64,000 nucleotides of DNA from Microvirga sp. BSC39 (GTDB lineage: Bacteria > Pseudomonadota > Alphaproteobacteria > Rhizobiales > Beijerinckiaceae), in contig NZ_JPUG01000068.1 of the NCBI RefSeq assembly GCF_000739015.1, forward strand, positions 62,001 through 126,000, given 5' to 3'. Both the position numbers and the translations under genes were made by a program. Under the pieces are notes generated by a model. The model ran no database searches. It saw only the letters and a list, made by a program, of their open reading frames with translations, and had not been told where the DNA came from. Positions 54,033-62,866 of this stretch are shown here, piece by piece. Within the stretch, counting starts at the first letter, position 1. Each line of letters opens with the position of its first letter.

Positions 54033-54908
54033 CTACTGTTCGCGGGGGTCGAGCGCGTCGCGCAGTCCGTCGCCGAGAAGGTTGAAGCCGAGCACGATCA
54101 GGAAGATTGCGGAGCCCGGGAATACCGACATCCAGGGAGCCTGCTCCATGAAGTTCTTGGCCGTGTTGAGCATGGAGCCCCAGGAGGGGTTCGGCGGCTG
54201 CTGGCCCAAGCCCAGGAACGACAGGCTCGCCTCCGCGATGATGGCTGTGGCAATGGTGAGCGTGCCCTGGACGAGGATCGGCGGCAGCACGTTGGGAAGA
54301 ACGTAGCGGACCATGATCCAGAAATCCGGGAGGCCGATGGCTCGCGCACCCTCCACATAATCCTCGGCTTTCACCGTCAGCACCTGCCCGCGGGTGAGGC
54401 GGATGAAGATCGGCATGGCGGACAGACCGATGGCGATCATCGCATTCGTGAGGCTCGGGCCCAGGAACGCCGCGAGCGCGATGGCGAAGATGAGGAACGG
54501 GATGGCCAGCATGGCATCCGTCGCGCGGGAAATGGCCGCATCGATCCAGCCGCCGAAGTAGCCTGCGACAAGACCGAAAGGCACGCCGAGTGCGATGGCG
54601 ATGAAAACCGACACGACACCGGCCATGATGGAGGCACGTGCACCCCAGAGCATGCGGGAGAACATGTCGCGCCCCAGTTCGTCGGTGCCGAACCAGAACA
54701 AATCCGAGGGCGGCTTGCGGATGCTCGTGAAGCTCGGCTTGATAGGATCATAGGGCGCCAGATAGGGTCCGATGACGGCAGCCAGAATGAAGAACAACAC
54801 GATGGCGCCGCCAACCACAGCGCTCTTGTTCTTCAGGAACTTGGAGAGTACACGGCTGCGTTTCTTCGGCAGGGCGACCTCGTCGGCGACAACGGCTGTA
54901 GCGGTCAT
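54033..54908 (-). CDS. Peptide ABC transporter permease (DppC/GsiD family)
   Basis: This 291-aa permease has the N-terminal APYDPIKPSFTSIRKPPS (about 50-67), FGTDELGRDMFSRMLWG and EAA-type loop EDYVEGARAIGLPD. It overlaps the DppB gene by 4 bp (ATGA). It is the final transporter gene before the gamma-glutamyltransferase. Confidence 0.92.
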   Translation of the reverse strand: MTATAVVADEVALPKKRSRVLSKFLKNKSAVVGGAIVLFFILAAVIGPYLAPYDPIKPSFTSIRKPPSDLFWFGTDELGRDMFSRMLWGARASIMAGVVSVFIAIALGVPFGLVAGYFGGWIDAAISRATDAMLAIPFLIFAIALAAFLGPSLTNAMIAIGLSAMPIFIRLTRGQVLTVKAEDYVEGARAIGLPDFWIMVRYVLPNVLPPILVQGTLTIATAIIAEASLSFLGLGQQPPNPSWGSMLNTAKNFMEQAPWMSVFPGSAIFLIVLGFNLLGDGLRDALDPREQ

Positions 54909-55852
54909 GATGAATGCCTCAGGCGAGGATTGACGAGGACATAGAGGACGTCGGCCAGGAGGTTCATGAAGATGAACCCGACAGCCGTGCAGAGGACCAC
55001 GCCCTGCACGACGGCGTAATCTCGATTGAACACGGCGTCGACGATGAGCTTGCCGAAGCCCGGAATGGTGAAGATCTGCTCGGTCAGAACAGCCCCGGCG
55101 AGCAACTCGCCGAAGAGAAGAGTCGACAGGGTTACGATGGGCACGAGAGCATTGCGCAGGGCATGCTTCAGAATGACCTTGCGAGACAGCAAGCCCTTGG
55201 CCCGGGCGGTGCGGATGTAATCGGAGCGCATGACGCCGAGCATGGCGCTGCGGGTATGGCGCATGAGGCTCGCGGCCAGACCCGTGCCGAGCACGAAGGC
55301 GGGCATGATCATGGTCTTGATGTTGAGCCAGAGATCTTCGGTCGGAGGCACGTATCCGGAAGCGGGCAGGAGCTGCCAGCGCACGGAGATCAGCATGATG
55401 AGCATGATGCCGAGCCAGAAATTGGGAATCGAGAGGCCCGACAATGCGATCACGTTGGCCGTGTAATCGACAGCCGTTCCCTTCTTGACCGCCGAGATGA
55501 TGCCGGTGGGGATGCCGATGGCCAGCGCCACGATCATGGCCATGATGGCGAGCTCGAGGGTGACCGGGAGCTTGCTCATGATCAGGTCGAGAACCGGGAT
55601 ATCCGTGCGCAGCGATATCCCCAGATTGCCCGTCAGGGCCGAGCCGATCCAGGCGAAGTACTGAACCGGGATCGGATCATCCAGGCGGTACTTCTGGCGC
55701 AGATACTCCAGCACCTGCGGATCGCGCTCCTCGCCTGCCATGGTGAGAACCGGATCGCCAGGCAGGAGCTTCTGCAGGGCAAAGACCAGCAGCGACACGA
55801 TGATGAGCGTCGGGATGGCAATGAGTATTCGTCGTCCGATGTAGCGCAGCAT
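54905..55852 (-). CDS. Peptide ABC transporter permease (DppB/GsiC family)
   Basis: This 315-aa permease has OppB-type N-terminus (MLRYIGRRILIAIPTLIIVS), a large periplasmic loop after helix 1 and the loop RTARAKGLLSRKVILKHAL. It is 73 bp downstream of the binding-protein gene, across a 10-bp stem-loop. Confidence 0.92.
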   Translation of the reverse strand: MLRYIGRRILIAIPTLIIVSLLVFALQKLLPGDPVLTMAGEERDPQVLEYLRQKYRLDDPIPVQYFAWIGSALTGNLGISLRTDIPVLDLIMSKLPVTLELAIMAMIVALAIGIPTGIISAVKKGTAVDYTANVIALSGLSIPNFWLGIMLIMLISVRWQLLPASGYVPPTEDLWLNIKTMIMPAFVLGTGLAASLMRHTRSAMLGVMRSDYIRTARAKGLLSRKVILKHALRNALVPIVTLSTLLFGELLAGAVLTEQIFTIPGFGKLIVDAVFNRDYAVVQGVVLCTAVGFIFMNLLADVLYVLVNPRLRHSS

Positions 55853-55884
55853 CAGCCTAAGGAACCTGCATCAGAGTAGAGGGA

Positions 55885-55912
55885 GCGTGCCCGGTTCTGA
55901 GGCCGGGCACGC
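55885..55912 (-). terminator. Intercistronic stem-loop after the second peptide-binding-protein gene
   Basis: Perfect 10-bp GC-rich arms GCGTGCCCGG and CCGGGCACGC with an 8-base loop, 13 bases after the binding-protein stop on the minus strand. No T-run; likely an mRNA-stabilising or attenuating element. Confidence 0.55.
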
Positions 55913-55925
55913 GGTGTTCGTTAGA

Positions 55926-57425
55926 TCAGGAGGCGAACTTGACGCCCTTCAGACGGATCATTCCGTCCGGGTAAGGCTTGAAATTCTGCACCTTCTTCGT
56001 GTGAACGAAGGGCCAGGGCTGGTAGTAGGTGTAGATGATCGGCAGATCCTGCTTCAGGATCTCCTGAGCCTGATCGTAAAGCTGCTTGCGCTTGGCCTCG
56101 TCGTTGATAATACGGGCCTCGTTCAGGAGCTTGTCGACCTGCTCGTTGCAGTACTTCCCGTCGTTCAGGGCGCCCTTGCAGGAGACGAACGGGTGGATGT
56201 TGCCATCGGGGTCGACGCGGCCGGACCAGCCGATCACGTTGACATCGAAGTTGCCGGCCTGCGCTTCCTTCTGCATCGCCGCGAACTCGGTCGGGCGCAG
56301 CGAGATGTCGAAGCCGGTCTCAGCCGCCATGGCCTGGATGATTTCAGCGATCTGCTGTGTGGTGGTGCTGGTGCCGAAGGTGAGTTCAAGCTTCACCCGG
56401 TCGACGCCTGCTTCCTTCAGTAGCTGCTTTGCCTTGGCGACATCGCGGGTGGTGGGGCCGAACTTGGGATTATTATAAGGGCTTGCCTGCGGGAACGGCT
56501 GTCCTGCCGGCGGGAAGATGCCCTGACCCACCACCTCGTTGATCACGTTGCGGTCGATGGAGAGCTCAAGTGCCTGACGGACGCGTTTGTCCTGGCCGAG
56601 CGGGGACTTGGCGCGCTCGCCGTTGTTCGTGTTGATGGTGAGGCCCTGGTAGCCGATGCCCGAGACAGGCGCGAAGACCAGGTTCGAGTCGCTCTTGACG
56701 GCCGGAACGTCGCTCGGAGCCAGGCGCTCGAGCAGGTCGAGATTGCCGGAGCGCAGGTTTGCCAAGCGGACGGTCGTATCCGGGATAGGCTGGAACACGA
56801 TGCGCTCGAAGTTGAAGTTCTTGGCGTCCCAATGGTCGGCGAACTTCTCGAGGACGATCCGATCGTTCTGCACGCGCTCGACGAACTTGTAAGGACCCGA
56901 GCAGACGGGCTTCTGACCGAAATCGGCGGAAGCCAGCGCCTTCGGCGACATGATCATGCCGGCACGATCGGAGAGTTGCGACAGCAGGGTCGCGTCGGCG
57001 CGGGAGAGATTGACCTTCACGGTCAGGTCGTCGACGGCCTCGACATTGTCGACGGACGTCAGCTCGCTCTTGCGAAGCGAGTCCGGCAGCGTGCGGGCGC
57101 GGTCAATGTTGGCCTTCACGGCGGCGGCATTCAGAGGCTCTCCGTCATGGAACTTCACGCCGGGACGCAGCTTGAAGGTCAGCGACTTGCCGTCATCGCT
57201 CCACTGCCACTCGGTGGCGAGTTCCGGGGTGAACTTCAGGTCCGGGGTGATGTCGACGAGCTTGTTGCACAGGGACGTGAACACGATGCGACCGACGAAG
57301 GTACGCGCGCGATGGGGATCGAGCACGTCCGGATCTTCGTTCAGGCCGATGCGCAGGGTCTGAGCGGAGGCCGCGGTGCTCACAAGGAGCCCGGCGGCGA
57401 TGGCCAGGAGCAGTCGTTTCTTCAT
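55926..57425 (-). CDS. Peptide ABC transporter solute-binding protein (DppA/GsiB family)
   Basis: This 499-aa family-5 binding protein has a signal peptide (about 1-22, TAASA before QTLRI). Family blocks include TFKLRPGVKFHDGEPLN, CSGPYKFVERV and a central INTNNGERAKSPLGQDKRVR. The neighbouring gamma-glutamyltransferase suggests glutathione-like or gamma-glutamyl ligands. It lies 39 bp after the DppF-like gene, with a GGAGGACG ribosome site. Confidence 0.92.
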   Translation of the reverse strand: MKKRLLLAIAAGLLVSTAASAQTLRIGLNEDPDVLDPHRARTFVGRIVFTSLCNKLVDITPDLKFTPELATEWQWSDDGKSLTFKLRPGVKFHDGEPLNAAAVKANIDRARTLPDSLRKSELTSVDNVEAVDDLTVKVNLSRADATLLSQLSDRAGMIMSPKALASADFGQKPVCSGPYKFVERVQNDRIVLEKFADHWDAKNFNFERIVFQPIPDTTVRLANLRSGNLDLLERLAPSDVPAVKSDSNLVFAPVSGIGYQGLTINTNNGERAKSPLGQDKRVRQALELSIDRNVINEVVGQGIFPPAGQPFPQASPYNNPKFGPTTRDVAKAKQLLKEAGVDRVKLELTFGTSTTTQQIAEIIQAMAAETGFDISLRPTEFAAMQKEAQAGNFDVNVIGWSGRVDPDGNIHPFVSCKGALNDGKYCNEQVDKLLNEARIINDEAKRKQLYDQAQEILKQDLPIIYTYYQPWPFVHTKKVQNFKPYPDGMIRLKGVKFAS

Positions 57426-57464
57426 ATGCTTCGTCCTCCAATGATCCTCTGGATCAGTCTTCCT

Positions 57465-58568
57465 TCAGGGGCTCGTCGCGACGGGCTTATCCTGCCGTTC
57501 ACGCCAAGTTTGGTACAGCGCCAGGCGCTTGGAGAGCGCTGCGCTCGGGGGCGGCGCGCTGATGGAACCAGCGCCCGCTCCCTGGATTTCGCGCCAGAAA
57601 TGGCAGGCCACGCGCCGTCCGTCAGGAGCAGCCTCAAGAGCAGGGTGCTGCTCCTTGCAGACGGCTTGTGCGTGTGGGCAGCGGGTATGAAAGCGGCATC
57701 CCGACGGCGGGGCGGCGGGGCTCGGCACGTCGCCTTGAAGCAGGACCTTCGGCTGCCGGCTTACCGGGCTTGGGATCGGGATCGCGGCCAGCAATGCCTG
57801 GGTGTAGGGGTGCAGGGGATTGTCGAAGAGCGCATCCGTCTCCGACAGCTCCATGATCTCACCGAGATACATGACCGCCACCCGATCACTCATGTGCCGG
57901 ATCACGGCAAGGTCATGCGCCACGATGACAAGCGTGAGACCGAAGCGATCCTTAAGATCCTCGAGCAGGTTGATGATCTGCGCCTGGATCGAAACGTCGA
58001 GGGCCGAAACCGGCTCGTCGCCCACGATCAGCTTCGGATCTCCCGCGAGCGCCCGGGCTATGCCGATACGTTGGCGCTGGCCGCCGGAAAACTCGTGCGG
58101 GTAGCGATCCGAGTGGGTGGGGAGGAGGCCGACCGTGCGCATGAGGTCCGCAACGCGGTCGCGCTTCGCAGAGCCGCTCGCCAGGTCATGCAGCCAGATC
58201 GGCTCCGCGATGATGTCGCCGACATTCATGCGCGGATTGAGCGAGGCGTAGGGATCCTGGAAGATGATCTGGAGTTCGCGACGCAGCTTGCGCAACTCGC
58301 TCTTGCTGAGCTTCAGGATCGAGCGGCCCTCATAGCGCACGTCCCCGGCGGTCGGCTCGATCAGCCGGAGGAGGAGACGACCCAGGGTGGACTTGCCGCA
58401 GCCGGATTCGCCGACGATCGCGAATGTCTCACCGCGCCGTATGTCGAGAGACACGCCATCGACGGCGCGCACGACAGCCGGGGAGGACAGCAGGCCGCCG
58501 CTGCCGAAATGCTTCTTGAGGTCCACGCCTTCAAGGATGACGTCGTTGGTGGGTGCCATCAGGCTCAT
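57465..58568 (-). CDS. Peptide ABC transporter ATP-binding protein (DppF family)
   Basis: This 367-aa ATPase starts at the ATG at 58568, which overlaps the preceding stop by 4 bp. It has Walker [15 protein letters not shown], signature [11 protein letters not shown], Walker [13 protein letters not shown] (G in place of the usual A/L before D) and the C-terminal [14 protein letters not shown]. It is coupled to the DppD gene. Length is slightly above average owing to a Ser/Ala-rich tail. Confidence 0.92.
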   Translation of the reverse strand: MSLMAPTNDVILEGVDLKKHFGSGGLLSSPAVVRAVDGVSLDIRRGETFAIVGESGCGKSTLGRLLLRLIEPTAGDVRYEGRSILKLSKSELRKLRRELQIIFQDPYASLNPRMNVGDIIAEPIWLHDLASGSAKRDRVADLMRTVGLLPTHSDRYPHEFSGGQRQRIGIARALAGDPKLIVGDEPVSALDVSIQAQIINLLEDLKDRFGLTLVIVAHDLAVIRHMSDRVAVMYLGEIMELSETDALFDNPLHPYTQALLAAIPIPSPVSRQPKVLLQGDVPSPAAPPSGCRFHTRCPHAQAVCKEQHPALEAAPDGRRVACHFWREIQGAGAGSISAPPPSAALSKRLALYQTWRERQDKPVATSP

Positions 58569-59626
58569 GCGGCTGCTCCACGCTTTTGTTCGAGAGGTGC
58601 ATACCAGCACCGGGCAAGGTGGCCGGGTCGAATCTCGCCGAGGGGCGGGAGCTCATTGCCGCAGCGGGCATCCGAGAAGGGACAGCGCGGCGTGAAGCGG
58701 CAGCCCTTAGGCATCAGTTCCGCCGGAGGAACGGTGCCGCGTATCGTCGCGAGGCGCCCCTGACGGCGGCCGAGCGACGGAACTGAGCCCATGAGGCCAA
58801 TGGTGTAGGGGTGCTGTGGATCCTCGAAAATGGCCTCGACCGGTCCGCTTTCGACCACATGCCCGGCATACATCACGGCCACCTCATCGGCGACCTCAGC
58901 CACGACACCGAGATCGTGCGTGATGAGGATCATCGCCGTGCCGGTCTCCTCCTGCAGGCGCTGGATGAGGGCGAGGATCTGCGCCTGGATCGTCACATCG
59001 AGCGCGGTGGTCGGCTCGTCAGCAATCAGGAGCTCCGGATCGTTTGCGAGTGCCATCGCGATCATCACGCGCTGGCGCATACCGCCGGACATCTCGTGTG
59101 GATAGGCGCGCAAACGCTTTTCCGGTGCGGGGATGCGCACCTTCCTGAGCATGTCGAGCGCCCGCTCCATGGCTTCGGCCTTGGAGACCTTGCGGTGCCG
59201 GACGATGCCCTCGGCGATCTGGTCGCCAATGGTGAAGGCAGGGTTCAGGGAGGTCATCGGCTCCTGAAAAATCATTGCCATCCGGTCGCCGCGTAGATCC
59301 GACCGCTCACGCTCGGTCAGCGTCAGCAATTCCTGCCCGTCGAAGGTGGCTGAGCCCGCCACGATCCTCGCTGGAGGGGTCGGCAGAAGCCCCATGAGGG
59401 CCAGCGACGTCACGCTCTTGCCGCAGCCAGACTCGCCGACGATGCAGAGGGTCTTGCCCTTGCGCACCGAGAAGCTGACGTCATCGACAACGTTTACGCC
59501 CTTCGGGGCACCATCGAAGCGGATGGACAGCCCTTGAACGTTGAGAAGCGGCGGTTCCGAGGCCACGGCGGCATTGCCGGCACGGTGAACCTCTGCACTC
59601 GGCTGTCTGACGGCCTCATGTCCCAT
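58565..59626 (-). CDS. Peptide ABC transporter ATP-binding protein (DppD family)
   Basis: This 353-aa ATPase has Walker [12 protein letters not shown], signature [11 protein letters not shown], Walker [13 protein letters not shown] and the C-terminal [14 protein letters not shown]. The N-terminal 25 residues are a low-complexity extension, but the ATG at 59626 is supported by the 11-bp overlap with the upstream GntR gene. It is the first transporter gene of the operon. Confidence 0.92.
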   Translation of the reverse strand: MGHEAVRQPSAEVHRAGNAAVASEPPLLNVQGLSIRFDGAPKGVNVVDDVSFSVRKGKTLCIVGESGCGKSVTSLALMGLLPTPPARIVAGSATFDGQELLTLTERERSDLRGDRMAMIFQEPMTSLNPAFTIGDQIAEGIVRHRKVSKAEAMERALDMLRKVRIPAPEKRLRAYPHEMSGGMRQRVMIAMALANDPELLIADEPTTALDVTIQAQILALIQRLQEETGTAMILITHDLGVVAEVADEVAVMYAGHVVESGPVEAIFEDPQHPYTIGLMGSVPSLGRRQGRLATIRGTVPPAELMPKGCRFTPRCPFSDARCGNELPPLGEIRPGHLARCWYAPLEQKRGAAA

Positions 59627-60392
59627 GGCGTATCTCTTTTTTAGTGTCTGCTGTCACGGGTTTTTCCGGAATCTGTCCATCCATGCGGGCGGGCAGGGGG
59701 CTGGTCATGACCTTGAGAAGGCCTTCGCGTACATGATCGAGATGTTCGCGCATAGCGTGTTCGGCCGCATGAGCCTCACGCTGAGCGATGGCGGCAATGA
59801 CGCGGCGGTGCTGCTCGACATAAGCCTGCTGGCGTTCACCGGAGCGGGCCCGCTCCCGTAGGAGCCGCCATGCGGTGTCCTGGCGAATGCGGTCAACCAT
59901 GTCGAAGATCGCAAGAAGCAGGGAATTGCCCGCCGCCTCTGCGATGGTGCGATGCAAGGCGCTGTCCCAGAGTTCCCGGCCGTCGGCATCCGAGGAGGAG
60001 GCCGTCTTCTCGGCCAGGCGGAGAAGGCGCTCGATGTCGCCGTTCGTGGCGCGCATGGCCGCCAGTCGGGCGAGGGCAGGCTCGATCTCCAGGCGCACGT
60101 CCATGACCTCGAGCGGATGCGTGCGCTTCGACAGTTCCTCAAGGTTGGCCGGCGTATGGGCCGGGCGCGGACCTGCGAAGGTTCCCTTGCCCTGATGCCG
60201 CCAGATCCGGCCTTCGGCCTCCAGCACCTCGAGCGCCCGCCGCAGGGCCCGGCGTCCGATCCCTATCTGGGCCGCCAGCACCCGCTCAGCCGGGAGCCGC
60301 TGCTCCCCTTCAAAGGAGCTGTCGTCCAGAAGAGCCCGCAACCGCACGAGAGCGAAGTTGGAGCTGTCTGCTGAAGGATCCGGGTTGGACAT
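59616..60392 (-). CDS. FadR-subfamily GntR regulator of the second peptide-importer operon
   Basis: This 258-aa regulator starts at the ATG at 60392; an extension to 60500 is not conserved. The winged helix is N-terminal (about 12-75: RLPAERVLAAQIGIGRRALR). An FCD domain follows (about 95-235), with DSALHRTIAEAAGN and EQHRRVIAAI supplying the usual Asp/His ligand positions. The stop overlaps the DppD start by 11 bp, so it is cotranscribed with the genes it probably controls. GAACCA/TGGTTC repeats upstream are candidate operators. Confidence 0.9.
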   Translation of the reverse strand: MSNPDPSADSSNFALVRLRALLDDSSFEGEQRLPAERVLAAQIGIGRRALRRALEVLEAEGRIWRHQGKGTFAGPRPAHTPANLEELSKRTHPLEVMDVRLEIEPALARLAAMRATNGDIERLLRLAEKTASSSDADGRELWDSALHRTIAEAAGNSLLLAIFDMVDRIRQDTAWRLLRERARSGERQQAYVEQHRRVIAAIAQREAHAAEHAMREHLDHVREGLLKVMTSPLPARMDGQIPEKPVTADTKKEIRHGT

Positions 60393-60409
60393 GAAATCCA
60401 GCTCCCTGT

Positions 60410-60526
60410 GAACCAATCTTGCTGCTGGATCAGCAGCCGCGATGTCTTGTTGCGCTCCTGGGAGCATTAACGCAACAAGGCTAGTCCGATCCCGAACCAA
60501 TTTGCAAGTGGTTCGATGATGGTTCG
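60410..60526. promoter_or_regulatory. GAACCA/TGGTTC repeat cluster, candidate GntR operator
   Basis: CGAACCA (60493-60499) and TGGTTCG (60509-60515) form a perfect inverted repeat with a 9-base spacer. TGGTTCG recurs at 60520-60526, and GAACCA at 60410-60415 just before the start codon. The cluster lies upstream of and up to the GntR start at 60392. Confidence 0.45.
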
Positions 60527-60605
60527 TTAGTCGATACTGCTGATTTGATGATCAATGGATCATTCGGCACTAAGGCTACGCTCCGGGAGAGCCGTCGCGC
60601 TGTGC

Positions 60606-61493
60606 TTAAGGTTTCCGCAGCGAACCGGCTTCACCCGCTTGGAGCAGACCCAGCAGCCCGTCCCGATACGTCGGGTACCGGAGCTTTACGGCAAGTTCCG
60701 ACTTGATCCGCGTATTGCGGACGCGCTTGTTATCTTCGTAGAAGGCGCGTGCCATGGGGGTCTGATCGGCTTCTTCGAAGGGGATCTCGGGTGGCGGTTC
60801 GCGACCGAGTAGCTCTGCGGCATAGGCAATGACGTCCTGAGGCGGCCCGGGCTCATCGTCTGCCACGTTGTAGATGGCATTCCGGCTCGGCTGCTCGATG
60901 GAAGCCATCAAGACCTGCGCAATATCCTCGGTGTGAATCCTGTTGAAGACCTGTCCAGGCTTCACGATGCGCTTGGCGGTCCCGTCCGCGACCTTCACCA
61001 GAGCGTTCCGGCCGGGGCCATAGATGCCTGCGAGGCGAAAGATCTGCACCGCAAACGGAGCGCTCGCGCCGAGTTCGAGCCATCGTTGCTCAGCGGCAAT
61101 CCGCTGGCGCGCCCGGGTTGTTGCCGGATTGGGGGGCGTCCCCTCATCGACCCATGCGCCGCCTGCATCACCGTAGACCCCGACTGTGGACAGGTACCCA
61201 ATCCAGCGCAGGCGAGGGGCCTTGGCAATCGCTTCGGAAAACTGCTCCAGGGTCGGATCTTGCCCTTCCGCCGGCGCTGCGGAGATCAGGAGAGCCTCCG
61301 CCTGTTCGAGATGCTGGAGAATGGCGGGATTGAAATCCTTCCCATCGAAGCGGCAGGCCCGAATGCCCGCTGCTTCGAGCGCCTTTGCTTTCTCCACGGA
61401 GCGGACGGTCCCGCCGACACTCGTGAAGCGATGGCCGTAATGGTGGATAAACTGGAGGGCGGTGTACCCTAAGCCGAAGACGAACAGGTTCAT
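60606..61493 (-). CDS. NAD-dependent epimerase/dehydratase-family protein (extended SDR, YeeZ-like)
   Basis: This 295-aa protein starts at the ATG at 61493. The N-terminal Rossmann motif is FVFGLGYTALQF (3-14); the family block YLSTVGVYGDAGG is near 115, and FNRIHTEDIAQVL and YNVADDEP are typical of the extended SDR/YeeZ group. The catalytic Tyr-x3-Lys is not obvious: after VYGD the expected YGxxK is replaced by ATTRARQR, so classical epimerase activity is doubtful. It is a single gene with no operon partner; function unknown. Confidence 0.8.
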   Translation of the reverse strand: MNLFVFGLGYTALQFIHHYGHRFTSVGGTVRSVEKAKALEAAGIRACRFDGKDFNPAILQHLEQAEALLISAAPAEGQDPTLEQFSEAIAKAPRLRWIGYLSTVGVYGDAGGAWVDEGTPPNPATTRARQRIAAEQRWLELGASAPFAVQIFRLAGIYGPGRNALVKVADGTAKRIVKPGQVFNRIHTEDIAQVLMASIEQPSRNAIYNVADDEPGPPQDVIAYAAELLGREPPPEIPFEEADQTPMARAFYEDNKRVRNTRIKSELAVKLRYPTYRDGLLGLLQAGEAGSLRKP

Positions 61494-61702
61494 GAGATCG
61501 CGGAGCGTTGAGGCAATGACTGGCAACTTAGCGGCATGGGGGCGGCGCAGCAATGAATGGGGACGCGAACTCTCATCCTTCAGGGGTGCTGTCGTTTTGG
61601 TTGATCACGCTCCGGACTCCCGCCATAAACCTGTGCCGAAGCAAGCTTGATATCGTGAGTCCCGCAGCTTGGCTCTTAAATTGCGGGCCCTGGAGGTGAG
61701 CG

Positions 61703-62851
61703 ATGGTCCTGACCAACCAAGACATGGTCGAGCTGGTTGCCTTTCGGCGCAAGCTGCACCGCATGCCGGAGCTCTCCAGGCAGGAGGAGCAGACCGCCCG
61801 CGAGGTTCAGGCCTTTCTCAAGGAGACCCATCCGGACTGGACCCTGACGGACCTCGGGGGCCATGGCATTGCGGCCGTTTACGAAGGCCGTGAGCCGGGG
61901 CCGACCGTGATGGTGCGCGCCGAACTCGACGGGCTGCCGATCCAGGAAATTTCCGAAGCGCCTCATCGCTCTGCCACGCCCGGCAAAGGTCATCTGTGCG
62001 GGCATGACGGCCACATGGCCATTCTCGCAGCATTAGCCCGGGAACTCGGCCGGAACCGTCCGCAGCGCGGCCGTGCCATCCTGATGTTCCAGCCGGCGGA
62101 AGAGGATGGTTCCGGCGCGGCAGCCGTGGTGTCGGACCCGCGCTTCCGCCAGATCGCACCCGATTTTGCCTTCGCCCTGCACAATGTGCCGGGTCTGCCC
62201 TTCGGCCAGGTGGCGCTCACGGAGGGTCCGGTCAACTGCGCCTCGCGCGGCATGCGAATCGTGCTCACAGGCAAGACCGCCCATGCCTCCATGCCCGAGA
62301 CTGGCCTCTCGCCTGTGAACGTCGTTGCCCAGCTGATGCCACAGCTCACGGCCCTGGGCCGGGGTGGACCTTTGGAGGAGGGCTTCTCCATGGTGACAGT
62401 GACGCATGCCAGGATCGGAGAGCCGGCTTTCGGCGTGGCGCCGGCACATGGGGAGATCTGGGCAACACTGCGGACGCTCACCGATGCTGGAATGGAGGAG
62501 CTCTGCGCAAGCGCCGAGCAGCTGGTGCTGAGCGCCGCCCGTGAACAGGGGCTGAGCGTGGAAGTGTCCTACGACGATATTTTCCACCATTGCGAGAATG
62601 CACCGGAGGCGGTCGCACATCTGCGCCAGGCGCTCGAAGCCGAGGGCGTGCCCTATGACCGGGGCGACCTGCCGATAAGGGCCTCGGAGGATTTCGGCCG
62701 CTTCGGACAGAAAGCGCCCGCGGCCATGTTCTTTCTTGGGGCCGGCGAGAAGCACCCCAGCCTGCACAATCCGGATTACGACTTTCCCGATGACCTGATC
62801 CCGATCGGCGCCCGCGTGTTCATGCGGACGATACGCAACCTGCTGGGGTAG
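61703..62851 (+). CDS. M20-family amidohydrolase (amino-acid/peptide deacylase type)
   Basis: This 382-aa protein starts at the ATG at 61703 behind TGGAGGTGAG. It has the M20D features FRRKLHRMPELS (about 14-25), the metal site CGHDGHMAIL (about 97-106), QPAEEDGSGA with the catalytic glutamates and a dimerisation domain with TGKTAHASMPE. Members (hippurate hydrolase, N-acyl-amino-acid amidohydrolase, IAA-amino-acid hydrolase) cleave acyl groups from amino acids. There is no signal peptide. It converges with the mannonate dehydratase gene 15 bp downstream. Confidence 0.9.
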   Translation: MVLTNQDMVELVAFRRKLHRMPELSRQEEQTAREVQAFLKETHPDWTLTDLGGHGIAAVYEGREPGPTVMVRAELDGLPIQEISEAPHRSATPGKGHLCGHDGHMAILAALARELGRNRPQRGRAILMFQPAEEDGSGAAAVVSDPRFRQIAPDFAFALHNVPGLPFGQVALTEGPVNCASRGMRIVLTGKTAHASMPETGLSPVNVVAQLMPQLTALGRGGPLEEGFSMVTVTHARIGEPAFGVAPAHGEIWATLRTLTDAGMEELCASAEQLVLSAAREQGLSVEVSYDDIFHHCENAPEAVAHLRQALEAEGVPYDRGDLPIRASEDFGRFGQKAPAAMFFLGAGEKHPSLHNPDYDFPDDLIPIGARVFMRTIRNLLG

Positions 62852-62866
62852 GACTTCCCTCGATTC

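Noticed and set aside
56832..58763. 643-aa plus-strand frame across the second peptide-importer genes
   Set aside because: Spans three well-supported leftward genes and has no recognisable domain.
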